64,000 nt of DNA from Diploptera punctata. Taxonomy: Eukaryota > Arthropoda > Insecta > Blattodea > Blaberidae. The translations under genes were made by a program, and so were the position numbers. Where the stretch lies: contig JASPKZ010007422.1 in the NCBI GenBank assembly GCA_030220185.1, forward strand, positions 1 to 64,000, written 5' to 3'. Each line of letters begins with the position of its first letter. Within the stretch, counting starts at the first letter, position 1. Below, piece by piece: positions 12,205 to 22,104 of the stretch. The notes beneath the pieces were generated by a model, which ran no database searches, was not told the origin of the DNA, and saw only the letters and a list, made by a program, of their open reading frames with translations.

Positions 12205-13203
12205 TCTTCTTCTTCTTCTTCCTTCCAAGTATTAGGCCAAGGCCTGTTACGATTCTATAGAACATTTTCCCTCCAGCGTTTCATAGGATGGCCCAGAGAT
12301 CTTCGTCCTCTTGGTATATAATTATAAACAGCTTTGGGGAACCGATTTGAACTCATTCTTTCAAGATGGTGTTTCCAATTTAGTTGGTACTGTTTAATAT
12401 ATTCCAAAATTGGCATAGTCTTCAATTCTTTTAAGATATCGGTGTTCCTTTTCTGATCCCATCTGGTGTAACCCGCTGTTCTGCGCATGAATCTCATTTC
12501 ACAAGCCGTTATTCTGCTTTCATGTTGTCTTTCTAGTGTCTATGCTTCACTACCATAGGTCAACACTGGTCTAGCCAAAGTGTTATATAAACTTAATCTG
12601 GTGTTTTTCTGTACAAGCTATGGTTTCATAACTTGATTAATAATTCCCAAACTTTTAATATAACTAGTAATTTTTTTCAGGGATATCCTTTTCATCCCAG
12701 ATAGAGAGATAATATCCAAGATATTTAAATTGATTAGATCTCTCTAAAATTTTATTCTGGAGACAGATTTTACTTTGTATGGGGTCCTTCCCATGAAATG
12801 CCACATAATTGTAGTTTTGTTAATTGATATTTCCATATTAAATTTGGCAGCTATTTTTTGTAAATTATAAATTGATCGTTGCAAATCATTTTCGGAAAGT
12901 GCCAGAAGCGCTAAATCGTCTGCAAAAAGAATAGCATCGAGTTTGAGGTTCCTATTGATGGGTATATATCCCGGTTGTGTTTTCCTCCATTCGTTTATTA
13001 ATTTATTCATATATATAATGAAAAGCACCGGTGAAAGTCCACATCCCTGTCTTACACCAGTGTTGATCTTTTCCCAAGAAGATAATTTGCCATCTTGTTT
13101 AACAGAGATTTCATTATCTTTATAGATGTTGAAGATATTAGTAATATATTGTTGTGGAACGTTATCATCGGCTAAAATTTGTAATAATATATTACTGTCT
13201 ACC
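12205..13203 (-). pseudogene. Non-LTR retrotransposon fragment (RT palm plus C-terminus)
   Basis: Read on the minus strand from 13,203: a segment ending GVRQGCGLSPVLFIIYMNK (RT motif 4), LDAILFADDLALLA (the FADD catalytic box), then INKTTIMWHF. Further down are LYNTLARPVLTYGSEA, MRRTAGYTRWDQKRN and a tail with RGRRSLGHPMKRWRENVL. A stop where Trp is expected (after GSEA) and frame changes near 12,740 show it is dead. The 5' part (endonuclease, RT fingers) is missing. A relative of the last domain is at 43,150. Confidence 0.85.
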
Positions 13204-13261
13204 TGAAATCCAAAATTTTAAAAAAATAATTTTTTGTTTTGAGAGATGCTGATGAACTTAC

Positions 13262-13448
13262 CGTCCAGTATGCACCATTGTCCATCCACCTCAGTGTGTT
13301 GGATGTAGCTGTCCTCTATAGTTGGGTCGTAGTCTGTCACAAATAGTTTCTGGAAGAACTGTATGGTGAGGGCGCTTTTACCGACTCCCCCGTCCCCCAC
13401 CACCACCAGCTTGTACGTCAGCAGGTTGTCATTTGGGGGTCGGGACAT
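13262..13448 (-). CDS. Mras: M-Ras-like small GTPase, coding exon 1 (P-loop, switch I)
   Basis: The protein starts [20 protein letters not shown] and continues [16 protein letters not shown], so the P-loop reads [28 protein letters not shown] gives the switch-I effector loop (YDPTIEDSY). [17 protein letters not shown] and the HTE(V/I)D-QW-ILD run distinguish M-Ras from H/K/N-Ras and R-Ras. The start at 13,448 was chosen because it aligns with the short N-terminus of M-Ras; the frame stays open upstream to an ATG at 13,547, which would add 33 residues. The donor is GACG|GTAAGTT. This GTPase normally acts at the plasma membrane through a prenylated C-terminus, which lies outside the window. Confidence 0.92.
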
Positions 13449-13676
13449 CGCTGCAGCTCTGCGCCTACCTATTGTGCACGTGGAGAATGCAGCCAAGCAG
13501 CTGCATGCACCTACACGCACAACACCCGTCTTCACCTGCACACACATCCATTTTGTGCTTATCCGGCCAAAATTTACCTTTTATTAATTGGATAGTTGAG
13601 ATCTAACTCACAAACTACAAATTGTTGGGGAAAAAAAGTGAATAATGTTCATTTTGAGGCTATTACCTTCATTATA

Positions 13677-13817
13677 TCCATCCATAGTAATTCTGCCCGA
13701 GTGCAGGTCTTTCACTGCAATCATAGCATTTTCATGTTATGCTTTGCAGCTTTACTAGGGAATTGTAAGTGTGGTAGCTTCCCGTTGCTTTCCACACCGG
13801 TGAAGGATGATGATAAT
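13677..13817 (-). mobile_element. SINE family A, 5'-truncated
   Basis: Only the 3' half is present: the reverse complement of GAATTACTATGGATGGATG, the CTATGATTGCAGTGAA block and CCGGTGTGGAAAGCAACGG. The tRNA head is missing. It lies about 230 bp upstream of M-Ras exon 1. Confidence 0.85.
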
Positions 13818-13849
13818 TTTAAGGATGATAACTGTTTTAATAATTTAGT

Positions 13850-14240
13850 GTCTGAATTTATATTATGTTTTTCAGACCAAACATGAGCAGCAACTGCAGA
13901 TTTTTCTATTTCCCCATTTTTAATATTTCTTATGTGTTCTTTGGTTCTAATTTTTAGGTTTTTTTTTCCCCTATATACATCTTTTCACAATCCATGCATT
14001 CAATTTGATATATTCCTGACTTTTTATTTTTATCAGTTTTTTTCATTTTTGTTGGTTTTTTATTAGTTTATTTAAACTGTAGTTATTTTTCAGTGCTAAT
14101 TTAATATTATACTTCTCAAATATCTTTTGGAATTTATTGTGTACCGAAGGGTGATATGTGAATTTCCTATATTTTTTCACAGGTGGTGGTTCTTTTTCAA
14201 CAGTACTTCTGTTTATCATTTTTTTTTGTTTCTTATACTT
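13850..14240 (-). pseudogene. PLE endonuclease fragment
   Basis: On the minus strand the codons read GIYQIECMDCEKMYIG, then a KEHIRNIKNGEIEKSAVAAH segment and SEKHN. The upstream part corresponds to the RT-endonuclease linker. There are frameshifts, for example the poly-T run at 13,960. It is cut at its upstream end by the RTE-like element starting near 14,250. Confidence 0.75.
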
Positions 14241-14249
14241 TTCTATCTG

Positions 14250-15375
14250 TACATCAACTATATGTAGACTTCAAAAAAGCATATGATTCAATTAAGAGGG
14301 AGAAGTTATATAGTATCCTGCTGGAGTTCGGAATTCCTAAAAAGTTAGTTAGACTTATACGAATGTGTCTAAATGGTACAAAGAGTAGGGTGCGTGTAGG
14401 CAAACAGTTTTCGGACACTTTTGAAATCCAGAATGGGTTGAAGCAAGGAGATGCACTATCTCCTCTACTATTTAATTCTGTATTAGAGCATGCCATTAAA
14501 TCTTTAGAGAATGAGGAAGGCTTACAACTCAATGGTATTAATAAGCTGTTAGTTTATGCTGATGATGTAGTACTATTGGCCGATAGCGAGGAGATACTAA
14601 AGGACAACACGCACACACTGTTGAGTAACAATAAGAAATTAGGACTAGAAGTAAATATCAATAAAACTAAATATATGGTCTCATGTAGAAATTCAGTATA
14701 TAATGGAAATGGACAGCTAATGACAAATGAGGGAAATTTTGAGGAAGTGGCTGAATTCAAATACCTAGGAACAATAATTGCAAACAGGAATGAGATGCAC
14801 AAAGAAATTAAACATAAGCTCAATTCTGGAAATGCGTGCTATTGTACATTGCAAAGACTTTTGACGTCCCAACTCCTTTCAAAAAGCATTAAGCTGAAAA
14901 TATATAAAACTATTATTCTACCAGTTATATTATATGTGTGCGAAACATGGACTCTTACTTTAAGGGAGGAAAGGAGATTACGAGTATTTGAGAATAAAGT
15001 TCTTAGGAAAATTTTTGGACCAAAGAGAGATGAACAGACAGGTGAATGGAGAAGACTACATAACAATGAACTACATGGTCTTTATAGGAAGCCAGATATA
15101 TTAAGAACAGTTAAGTCTCGTAGATTGTGATGGGCAGGACATGTTGCACGTATGGGGAATGAAAGACTTGCATGGAAGCTTCTTGTAGGAAAGCCAGAGG
15201 GAAAACGCCCAGATGGTAGACCAAGAATGAGGTGGGAGAACAACATTAACTATGATTTGAGGGAAGTAGATTATACAGGGAATGATTGGAAAGCATTAGC
15301 TCAGGATAGGGATGTATGGAGAGCTTATGTCCGCGCGGCCATGAACCTACGGATTCGATAGTGCCAGTGAGTAAG
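14250..15375 (+). pseudogene. RTE-like non-LTR retrotransposon, RT to 3' end
   Basis: The open frame reads LYVDFKKAYDSIKREKLYS (RT motif A, catalytic Asp), IQNGLKQGDALSPLLFN, then LLVYADDVVLLADS (catalytic YADD) and GLEVNINKTKYMV, followed by FKYLGTIIANRNE and the post-RT domain LPVILYVCETWTLTLREERR. A single stop at 15,128-15,130 replaces an Arg codon (another copy has CGA). After it the frame continues WAGHVARMGNERLAWKLLVG to MNLRIR and a stop at 15,361, and the DNA ends in GTGAGTAAGTAAGT. The endonuclease and RT fingers are absent. It is one substitution away from an uninterrupted 3' ORF and so is a young copy. Confidence 0.9.
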
Positions 15376-15774
15376 TAAGTATACTTTTCTATCATTTTGT
15401 GTACCATTTTTTCATCAAAATGTTAAACTAAATATAACATGAAAATAAAATTTACTCGTATCATGTTAATTTGATAATTGTTAACTATATGTGGCATTGC
15501 ACTCGTCTCAAATAGTACTCTTATGCTCTCCATGGCATGACAGGTCTACCAGACAGTGTATGTGATCAGCAAGTCGAGCTGCCAAGACGTTACAGCTGTT
15601 TTCTTATCCTGCAGCTGCTACTTATTGTAGCCACACAAATTCCTAGGTCAGCACCAGTCCAATAGGCTTATTGGTCAAAATTCCATAAGAAAATGTCTTG
15701 CTTCATCAGGACTCAAACCAGCTCTGGACCAAGGCATGTTGCCTGCTACATGCAGGACAGAACAATCCTTAAAT
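15376..15774. other. Intergenic, possible SINE remnant
   Basis: No gene is seen. Around 15,640-15,770 a block resembling a tRNA-type box B on the minus strand (GGTTTGAGTCC) with AGGAATTTGTGTGGC nearby could be an old SINE of a family not otherwise present in the window. Confidence 0.35.
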
Positions 15775-16098
15775 ACATTACTTACTCACTCACTGGCACT
15801 TCGAACCCATAAGTTCATGGCCACACAGACATAAGCTCTCCATACATCCCTATCCTGAGCTAATGCTTTCCAATCATTCCCCGTATAATTTATTTCCCTC
15901 AAATCATAGTTAATGTTATTCTCCCATCTCATTATTGGTCTACCAACTGGGCATTTTCCCTCTGGTTTTCCTACAAGAAACTCCATGCACGTCTTTCATT
16001 CCCCACATGTGCCACATGTCCTGCCCATCACAGTCTATGAGACTTAACTGTATTGTATAAAGTCCTAACATTCCATGTTCCTAGGAACATGTCCCTTT
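15775..16098 (-). mobile_element. Internally deleted RTE-like element
   Basis: On the minus strand the start encodes GTWNVRTLY, the first motif of an apurinic-type endonuclease. It passes at once into the 3' tail (WAGHVAHVGNERRAWSFL-like, then GKPEGKCPVGRP and NINYDLREINYTG) and ends in the GTGAGTGAGTAAG tail. Most of the endonuclease and the whole RT are missing. A second derivative of the same design, with a different junction, is at 56,315. Confidence 0.8.
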
Positions 16099-16540
16099 GT
16101 CATGGGTTCCCTGAAGTAGTTCCCGCCTGGAGAACCAAATGGGGGACTATAAAACACATTATTAGTTTTGTGTATTTCTTGTGCTTGACGGTATATTTAT
16201 CAACGAACCCTCGAAAGGGTTGAGAAGTGCATGTGTGAATTGTGTGGCAGTCAGTGCGACCGATATCATATACTGAAATGCCCAAGAAACACGAAATCAG
16301 TGAATGACTACAGCAAAGACTAAAGAACAATCAATGCCCATTAGGGCAAACCTTTCTTCTTATTATTAAAATACATTGTTGTTAAAAATAGATTTTTTTG
16401 TTATTGCAATATATGCAAAATGTGCCCAAATGCTATCAAAAGCATCCACCAGATCGAGGGATCAGATGAGATGAAAGTCTGTGTTGCTCCATCACAGGAG
16501 CAGATGAAGTGACACGAGTATGCAGAAGTGGTGGAAGGAA
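16099..16540. other. Intergenic, no gene recognised
   Basis: Short open frames on both strands lack recognisable motifs. GATCGAGGGATCAGATGAGA and similar sequence recur nowhere else in the window. Confidence 0.4.
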
Positions 16541-16544
16541 GATA

Positions 16545-17315
16545 TTTTTCATAAGTAACGCCACGAGTGATTTCCAAATTATTGATAAATTCACGACTCA
16601 CCAAGTGAGGAGTGAATTTATCTAGATAATTTGGAAATCAAGTGTGGCATTTGTTAGGACTATTTGACGAATAAAATCAAGCTATTTACCCACAAATCAT
16701 TATTTAACTATAGTTATTTTAAAATATTTATATATTTAATGTAAACGGCGATGTTTGAAAACAAATGAGAAGCAATAGGTATGCTTCATCTGTTTCTTTT
16801 GTTTATCACTGCAACCAGATCATACTATTTATTGCCAAAGGAACGCAATATTATAAGAATGCTCTCTAGTGGAGAAAAAATTAAACACATCAAACTATAT
16901 ATTAATTCATTTACGATGTCGTATGATGTAAATATGACAATTATATTTTTCTGGATTGTTACCTGGGAAAAAATACATTTAAGAAAGTGCAAACAGTGGA
17001 TTCTTTTTTTTTTGGTGGTATAATCAATTGCTACAAATGTTTTTATATTAACTCCCGCATGCGGCATGTGTTGACATTCATGCACTATATATACAATCTG
17101 GTAGCCATATTTCTTACAGAGTACGTCACTGCAAAATAATGGTCAGACCTGTTCAGAATATTAAAAAGGAGGAGCTTTGTTTAATATGGTAATTATAACA
17201 CTGATAAATATTTCGTGAAACACGACTCTGATTGGCTGTAAAACAGAAATCATTGAAACATGATTGGCCATTGAGTCCCATTTGGGGCATGAGTTAAATA
17301 GTGATGGAAAACAGG
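16545..17315 (+). repeat. Dispersed repeat R1, ~770 bp
   Basis: Nearly the whole block recurs inverted at 34,298-35,035. One end (16,555-16,655) is itself a hairpin: GCCACGAGTGATTTCCAAAT and its partner ATTTGGAAATCAAGTGTGGC flank GATAAATTCACGACTCACC and its inverse. The other end reads CATTTGGGGCATGAGTTAAA. The internal 80-residue frame (MLHLFLLFITATRSYYLLPK) is also open in the other copy as MFITATRSYYLLPKERN, so it may be a relic of coding sequence, but no family is recognisable. Confidence 0.75.
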
Positions 17316-17514
17316 AGAAGCCATCACATGGAGTGACTGTACTGCAGGAATTAATAATAAACTGTTGTATGGGACACGTAACACAGTTATCTGTGTCAAC
17401 ACACAGTAGATTAGATAACTCTAATCCATCGCACGCAACCTTCCATTCCACATCTCACCGACATTATCATTCATAGCTGTGCAGACATACACCATAAGGT
17501 CTTATAATGTTATT

Positions 17515-17630
17515 AATTAAATAAAAATAAAACATAGTTTTATTTGATTTTCATATTTATTATATAATTCAGTGACAGCTGTTTCGGTGCACTGTACCTT
17601 CTTCAGACATGTTAACAAATTATGAATTGT
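17515..17630 (-). mobile_element. PLE 3' terminal region with hammerhead
   Basis: It lies just downstream (minus-strand sense) of the endonuclease fragment at 17,678-18,121, the position expected for the PLE 3' terminal repeat. AATAAAAATAAAACATAG and a matching end bracket the ribozyme. Confidence 0.65.
17570..17612 (-). ncRNA. Hammerhead ribozyme motif (PLE type)
   Basis: Minus strand: CTGAAGA (17,606-17,600), a GGTACAGTGCACC hairpin with one mismatch, GAAAC (17,585-17,581) and the palindromic stem III ACAGCTGT followed by C, the preferred cleavage nucleotide. The core is complete; stem I is weak in a single monomer. Confidence 0.6.
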
Positions 17631-17677
17631 CTTCCAACTGATCTAAGCAACAATACAACAATATTTATTTAAATTTT

Positions 17678-18121
17678 TTAATTTAACAAAGGGGATTCAT
17701 TCAAATCAAGTTGAGAATTTAACAGGTTTTTACCATTTTTAAATTTATTAATTTCTAGAGCCTCCAAAAGATCTAACTTCTTACCCTTATCACAAATATG
17801 TAAAATTTCAAAATTTGGATCGAAACAATGATTAAATTGGAATAGGTGGTTAGCATATTTTGAATTTTCTAAATTTCTGTTATATGCTCTCATGTGTTCC
17901 TTTATCCGAGAGATAAAAGGTCTACCAGTTTGTCCTATATACACACTGTCACATGTGCCACACTTCAATTTATATACACCTGATAATTTTTCTTTTTTTG
18001 TTTTGGTTTTATTGTTTTTTATTATATTTTGTAGAGTTTTATTAGTTTTAAATGCCACATTAATGTTCAACTTTTTAAAGTGTTTAGATATTTTATTTGA
18101 AAGTGGGCCTATGTATGACAT
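17678..18121 (-). pseudogene. PLE GIY-YIG endonuclease, C-terminal 147 codons
   Basis: An open frame of 147 codons reads SGVYKLKCGTCDSVYIGQTG (GIY-YIG as GVY...YIG), RPFISRIKEH (catalytic Arg region), then a Cys/His-poor central part with YANHLFQFNH and a C-terminal FEILHICDKGKKLDLLEALE block, which carries the conserved Glu. This is the endonuclease domain at the end of the PLE single ORF. The upstream RT is not present. It is the longest intact PLE coding stretch in the window and belongs to a different subfamily from the KELTVWEK type. Confidence 0.88.
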
Positions 18122-18224
18122 TACGACATATTTCTTTATGTTTTCTTTGGGTAAAGGAAAAACTTTGTTAATTGCTTTTTTGTAATATTCTAATGTTTTC
18201 CAACCATCATCTCCGGGTATAACA

Positions 18225-18420
18225 ACTCTGAATAAATAAGTTTAGTCTGATTTATTCCTACCTCATGTAGTTGTTTCTATTAGACGTATGTTTCAAGGAA
18301 TATTAGCCCCATCTTCAGTTGGTATAGACTGATTTTTCTGAAGTTGTTAGTCCTTGATGTCGACTCCTGCTCCCTTTCTGTGGTCCAAAGAACTTGCTAA
18401 TTACATTCCTCAGGAATGGG
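18225..18420 (-). mobile_element. PLE 3' end fragment with hammerhead-like motif
   Basis: Minus strand: a degraded C-terminal coding part (reading like the GPK/RRQ-rich segment at 30,500), then CTGAAGA (18,318-18,312), a stem II GGGGCTAATATTCCTT, GAAAC (18,294-18,290) and ATACGTC, and finally the CATGAGGTAGGAA arm end. It abuts a truncated RTE tail at about 18,421. Confidence 0.6.
18281..18322 (-). ncRNA. Hammerhead-like motif
   Basis: All core bases (CTGAAGA, GAAA, final C) are present; stem II pairs imperfectly and stem III is ACATACGT-like. A weak candidate. Confidence 0.4.
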
Positions 18421-18490
18421 AGAGGATAGGGATGTATGGAGAGCTTATATCCATGCAGTCATGATTCTATGGGTTCGATAGAGGCAGTGA
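18421..18490 (+). mobile_element. RTE-like 3' tail, truncated
   Basis: GATAGGGATGTATGGAGAGC to GGGTTCGATAG and GCAGTGA match the last 70 bp of the RTE-like copies at 15,375 and 22,735. No coding frame remains. Confidence 0.75.
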
Positions 18491-18491
18491 G

Positions 18492-19458
18492 GGAAAAACT
18501 GCACTTAAACTAGCGTGAAATATTTTGAAAGTCCTATAGAACAACAGTGCGCATGCGCCAGAGTTTATAGAGCCAGTGATAACCCACAATCGAACCACAT
18601 ATTGATTATCATCCTCAATTACTTTCGGTCGCTATGAAATTTAAATGACCAATATTTGCAATAAATCCCCAAATCTATGTTAAAAAATATATTAATAATA
18701 TTAAAACTACCAAACGTTTATTAAAAATGGGTGTACACTTACTTATCACTCCCTAACACTGTTCCAACCAGCGATAACCCAAAACAGCGATAGAAAAATC
18801 ATAGACTCAGTACTATACTCTGTGGAGAAAATAGCAGTTAGCATCACAATATTGTCTAACAGTGTCATAATATTGTGATTTGCATATTTAAATAAATACT
18901 TCAAAATTGTGTAATAATGTTATAAAAATTGTTTGAAAAAGTTTAAAATATTAAATAATGTTAGTAAATACAGAAGAAGAGCTATAGTTTACAACAATAT
19001 GACTTTTATAAGATTCATGATGTGTTCCGTTGAGGTATTATTCAAAATTAATATAAAATTATGGAATATTCACCTGAAAGGTCCGTCTCCTCAACTTAAT
19101 TAATTATTTAACTGTAGCTCTTTCGGGACTTGTCCCATCATCGGCAGGATTCAAAACTGATGTTTCACTGAAAGTTTGGTAGAGGGGGTTGCATGTATTT
19201 GGTTCGTTTTCGTTTATCAGGCTGTCGTTGTTGTGAGCTGCTTTCATGAAAGCAATACATGTAACCCCCTCTACCAGATCTACAGTGAAACATCAGTTTT
19301 GAATGCTGCCGATGATGGGACAAGTCCCGAAAGCGCTACAGTTAAATAATTAATTAAGTTGAGGAGACGGACCTTTCAGGTGAATATTCCATAATTTTAT
19401 ATTAATTTTGAACAATATAACTGAAAAATCAAGCGCTAGTAGAAGTGCAGTTGAGCCC
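18492..19458. mobile_element. MITE (7-8 bp TSD), interrupted by a foldback
   Basis: Terminal inverted repeats are AACTGCACTTAAACTAGCG on the left and, inverted, AACTGCACTTCTACTAGCG on the right. CAGTGAG is duplicated at 18,485-18,491 and 19,459-19,465. The same element without the insert lies at 53,942-54,492. The insert is 19,001-19,410. TSD length suggests a hAT-type element, but no transposase is seen. Confidence 0.85.
19001..19410. mobile_element. Foldback element nested in MITE, 8-bp TSD
   Basis: AACAATAT is duplicated at 18,993-19,000 and 19,411-19,418; the uninterrupted MITE at 54,440-54,470 has the site once. The arms (GAATATTCACCTGAAAGG and its complement, GGACGGACC-type inner parts) pair over about 130 bp. 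Each arm holds a hammerhead-like block CGATGATGGGACAAGTCCCG-AAAGCGCT in which the U4 position is C. Confidence 0.88.
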
Positions 19459-19679
19459 CAGTGAGTTAGTTAACTGGTCCACACAAGACAGCTCTTCCCT
19501 AATTAGAAAAGCTACACTTGGTTCCGATGCCTCGTCTCTGCTCCTGGGGTTCATATCAGGTCGAGGTCAATGCATCTTTTCAGGGATTAAAAATCTTCAG
19601 AAAAACTTTTGTATTAGACATTCATTTACTCGATGAATTCTTCTTAGTTCTACAGAATTGCAATGTGCATGTGTGGATG

Positions 19680-20350
19680 CTATCAGGTGGCAGGACATAT
19701 ATGTGAAACTGGAATAACCAACCTTCTCGATAAATTCCCAAACTTGTTTATAAGAAATGGACATACACAAACTTCCCTCTTCCTAACCTAAGAAAATAAA
19801 TTACATGCATATTATTTAATAAACTAATTTGTCCAAAATCAGCCGCAGTGGACTAGTGGTTATGCTCCTTGCCTCTGGTCCCGGGTTGAAACCCGGCCGG
19901 GGTCGATGGACTTTTTTAGGATGGAAAAATCCAAGGAGCAAGTCCTCCAGGAGGGACTTTAAGCTGTGGGTCCCGAGTCTGAAGATTTTCAGGCTCGAAA
20001 AGATCCTTAAGCCTGAATGAAAAGGCCTCTAAGCAAAATTCACCGAATTTTCCCGTCCTAGTACTACCTTGGTTTCCTAGATGTCAGTATGAGGCGGAAC
20101 GCTGACCACGGACCACTCAAAATGACATCTATACGAAAACAATTGTAACTAAATTAGTATGGTTTAAATTCTTCGCTGTAGGGGGAGGACCTAAATCTCT
20201 ATTAAGGGAAACATGGGCTTACAAGAAGAATAATTTGTCCAATCGGAACCTAACAAAATGAAGTTAATTTCTTGAAACATGATTTGGAATTAATTGTAAA
20301 TGTTGGTCACTTTTTTCACAGATATGTCCGGCCACAGATATACACAAGAG
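19680..20350 (+). repeat. Dispersed repeat R3 interrupted by SINE B
   Basis: Sequence on both sides of the SINE matches 55,320-55,600 in the XPB first intron (for example CTAACCTAAGAAAATAAATT against CTAACCTAACAAAAGAAATT). Both are AT-rich with a TTACATGCATATTATTTAAT core. No coding content. Confidence 0.7.
19837..20231 (+). mobile_element. SINE family B, full length
   Basis: A tRNA-like head GACTAGTGGTTATGCTCC with box B GGGTTGAAACCC, followed by a body with GGATGGAAAAATCCAAGGAG, CCTAGTACTACCTTGGTTTC and a tail CTTACAAGAAGAA. An 11-bp duplication AATTTGTCCAA lies at 19,826-19,836 and 20,232-20,242, and the R3 copy at about 55,465 is the empty site. Confidence 0.9.
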
Positions 20351-20369
20351 AGAGAGATTTGTGTTTAGA

Positions 20370-20465
20370 TTGGAACTTGTTCAGGTCGGTAGAGTACTGG
20401 CTTAGAAAGCCAAAGGTCCTGGGTTCAAGACCCAGTCTGAGCATATAATTTTTCTCTTCAAACAT
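20370..20465 (+). mobile_element. tRNA-like repeat family D
   Basis: The block GGTTCAAGACCCAGTCTGAG with a preceding D-arm-like GGTCGGTAGAGTA is followed by ATAATTTTTCTCTTCAAA. It is truncated at its left. Confidence 0.7.
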
Positions 20466-20533
20466 GATTTATCCATCATTGAGATGTATGAAATGAACAA
20501 TAAAAACAACAAAATATTTAATAATTGTAAAAT

Positions 20534-20822
20534 ATGGTAGCGTGCTGCCTTGTCACGCAGCGGGTTCAGGTTTGATCCCCAGTCGGGGCAGTTTTTCTAG
20601 GGGTTTTTCCTCACCTGTAAGACAAATGTCAGGAAAACTTTAAGTCCCAAATGGTCCCCAAAATCATATGGCCATCATCATCATCCTTCACCAGTGTGGT
20701 AAGCAACAGGAAGCTACCACACCTATAATTCCCTAGTAAACCTGCAAAGCATGGCATGACAATGCTATGACTGCAGTGAAAGACCTGCCCTCGGGCAGAA
20801 TTACTATGGATGGATGGATGTA
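20534..20822 (+). mobile_element. SINE family A, lacking first ~20 nt
   Basis: It begins within the A-box at GTAGCGTGCTGCCTTGTCAC and has the complete body and an ATGGATGGATG tail. The ACCTCACC portion of the body is shortened. Confidence 0.88.
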
Positions 20823-20899
20823 AAATATGTTTTAGAATAGTTGCAAAATGTTTAAAATTGTACAAAACATTATTATAAATGGTAAAAGTATGTAGTGCA

Positions 20900-21900
20900 A
20901 CAGTGACATATAAAGCAGGATTTTAATATCATAATAAAGATGGAAGTTAAAGTTAATAATTTTGTATTTTAAAATTCTTTTAATATTTAAATATAACTTA
21001 AATAAAGAAAAACATCTAAATAATTCATAAATAATTATTGTTGAATAAAAATGTCTCAGTAACAATTAAAGAAATTGTATTACATAAGTCTTTCTAAATA
21101 ATGCTTTTAAAATTGTTTTAAGTCACTGTTGTCAGAATTATAAAGCTTTCTGTTATAACTGTAATAAGAACACCTGCTTAACTCCATATTTTTAATTAAA
21201 AGTATACTAATCTCTGATTGGATGTTAAAACAATTAACTTTTTGATTTAACAAATCAAATTTAAACCTTATATATTTAATGGGCTATTAACCAATAGAAT
21301 TTAAAATTACTATCATGTGATCTAATAATGTTCTTTAGAATTATAAAAGGAATTACACTAGTCATTCAGCATACAATTTCATCAAGGATAGAAGCAATAA
21401 CAGCTCTCCTGATAAAATGTGATATTTAATACAAGAAGAATAGTTGATTCAAGAAAAGAAAATAATTTAATTTTAATTGACGGTGAAGAATAATACCACC
21501 TACATTTACTTAATCTGCTGGGAACTACAAAGTGAATAAATGTGAAATTATTTCTACAAGAAACATTTTTTTTATGATTGTGAAGTGTTTTCCTATCCAG
21601 TGTACCAATTTCCGACCTTGAGAATAGAATCCAGCTCTACCGAAAATTAAACCCAACCTGAACCAGTAATTCTTTTTCTTTTGGGACACCAATCCTTCAA
21701 AACGTTACTACAACATCGGGCATGAAGAGAGTTAGCTGCTTCAAAACAACACCACAACATGGGAAAAGAATTACTTCTTCACATAAGAATATTGTATGGA
21801 TAATCATAGAACATCTTAATCTAAAATTCAGCCAAATCTTCAGTCGGAAAGGAGTGGTTCTTGTCTCCAAGTTTTTGAATTGGTACATCTAAAAGAACCT
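20900..21900 (+). repeat. Dispersed repeat R2, ~1 kb
   Basis: This kilobase recurs inverted at 30,880-31,818 in XPB intron 13. It includes AGCAGGATTTTAATATCATA at one end, CAATTAAAGAAATTGTATTA, ATTTGATTGGTTAA-type palindromic motifs, and GAAGAGAGTTAGCTGCTTCA near the other end. No transposase is seen; it is likely a non-autonomous element or an old duplicated retroelement part. Confidence 0.7.
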
Positions 21901-22104
21901 CAAGCCTAAACAAAGGCATCTGAGCTCAACCTGTAGGAACTTTCACACCTACATTTCAATTATGACACTGACCTGAGCTGTTAAATAAAATAAAACCAAT
22001 AACTCACAAGAAATCATGGAAAAAAATAAATTCCACATTCGCATGTAATTTTACAAAGTGAAAATACTGCAGCTGTGTTCAAACAGTAAATTACTGAACT
22101 TTAA

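Larger units (their letters stand above)
11607..13261 (-). other. M-Ras intron 1
   Basis: A 1.65-kb intron bounded by GT (13,261-13,260) and AG (11,608-11,607). It holds a foldback remnant, a poly-A and purine-rich low-complexity stretch near 12,000-12,180, and a non-LTR retrotransposon pseudogene in the same orientation as the gene. Confidence 0.8.

Noticed and set aside
13363..13587. Plus-strand 74-codon frame over M-Ras exon 1
   Set aside because: Antisense shadow of the GTPase exon.
19001..19410. Functional hammerhead in this foldback
   Set aside because: Both arms have C at the invariant U4 position (CCGATGA), so only a hammerhead-like relic is claimed.
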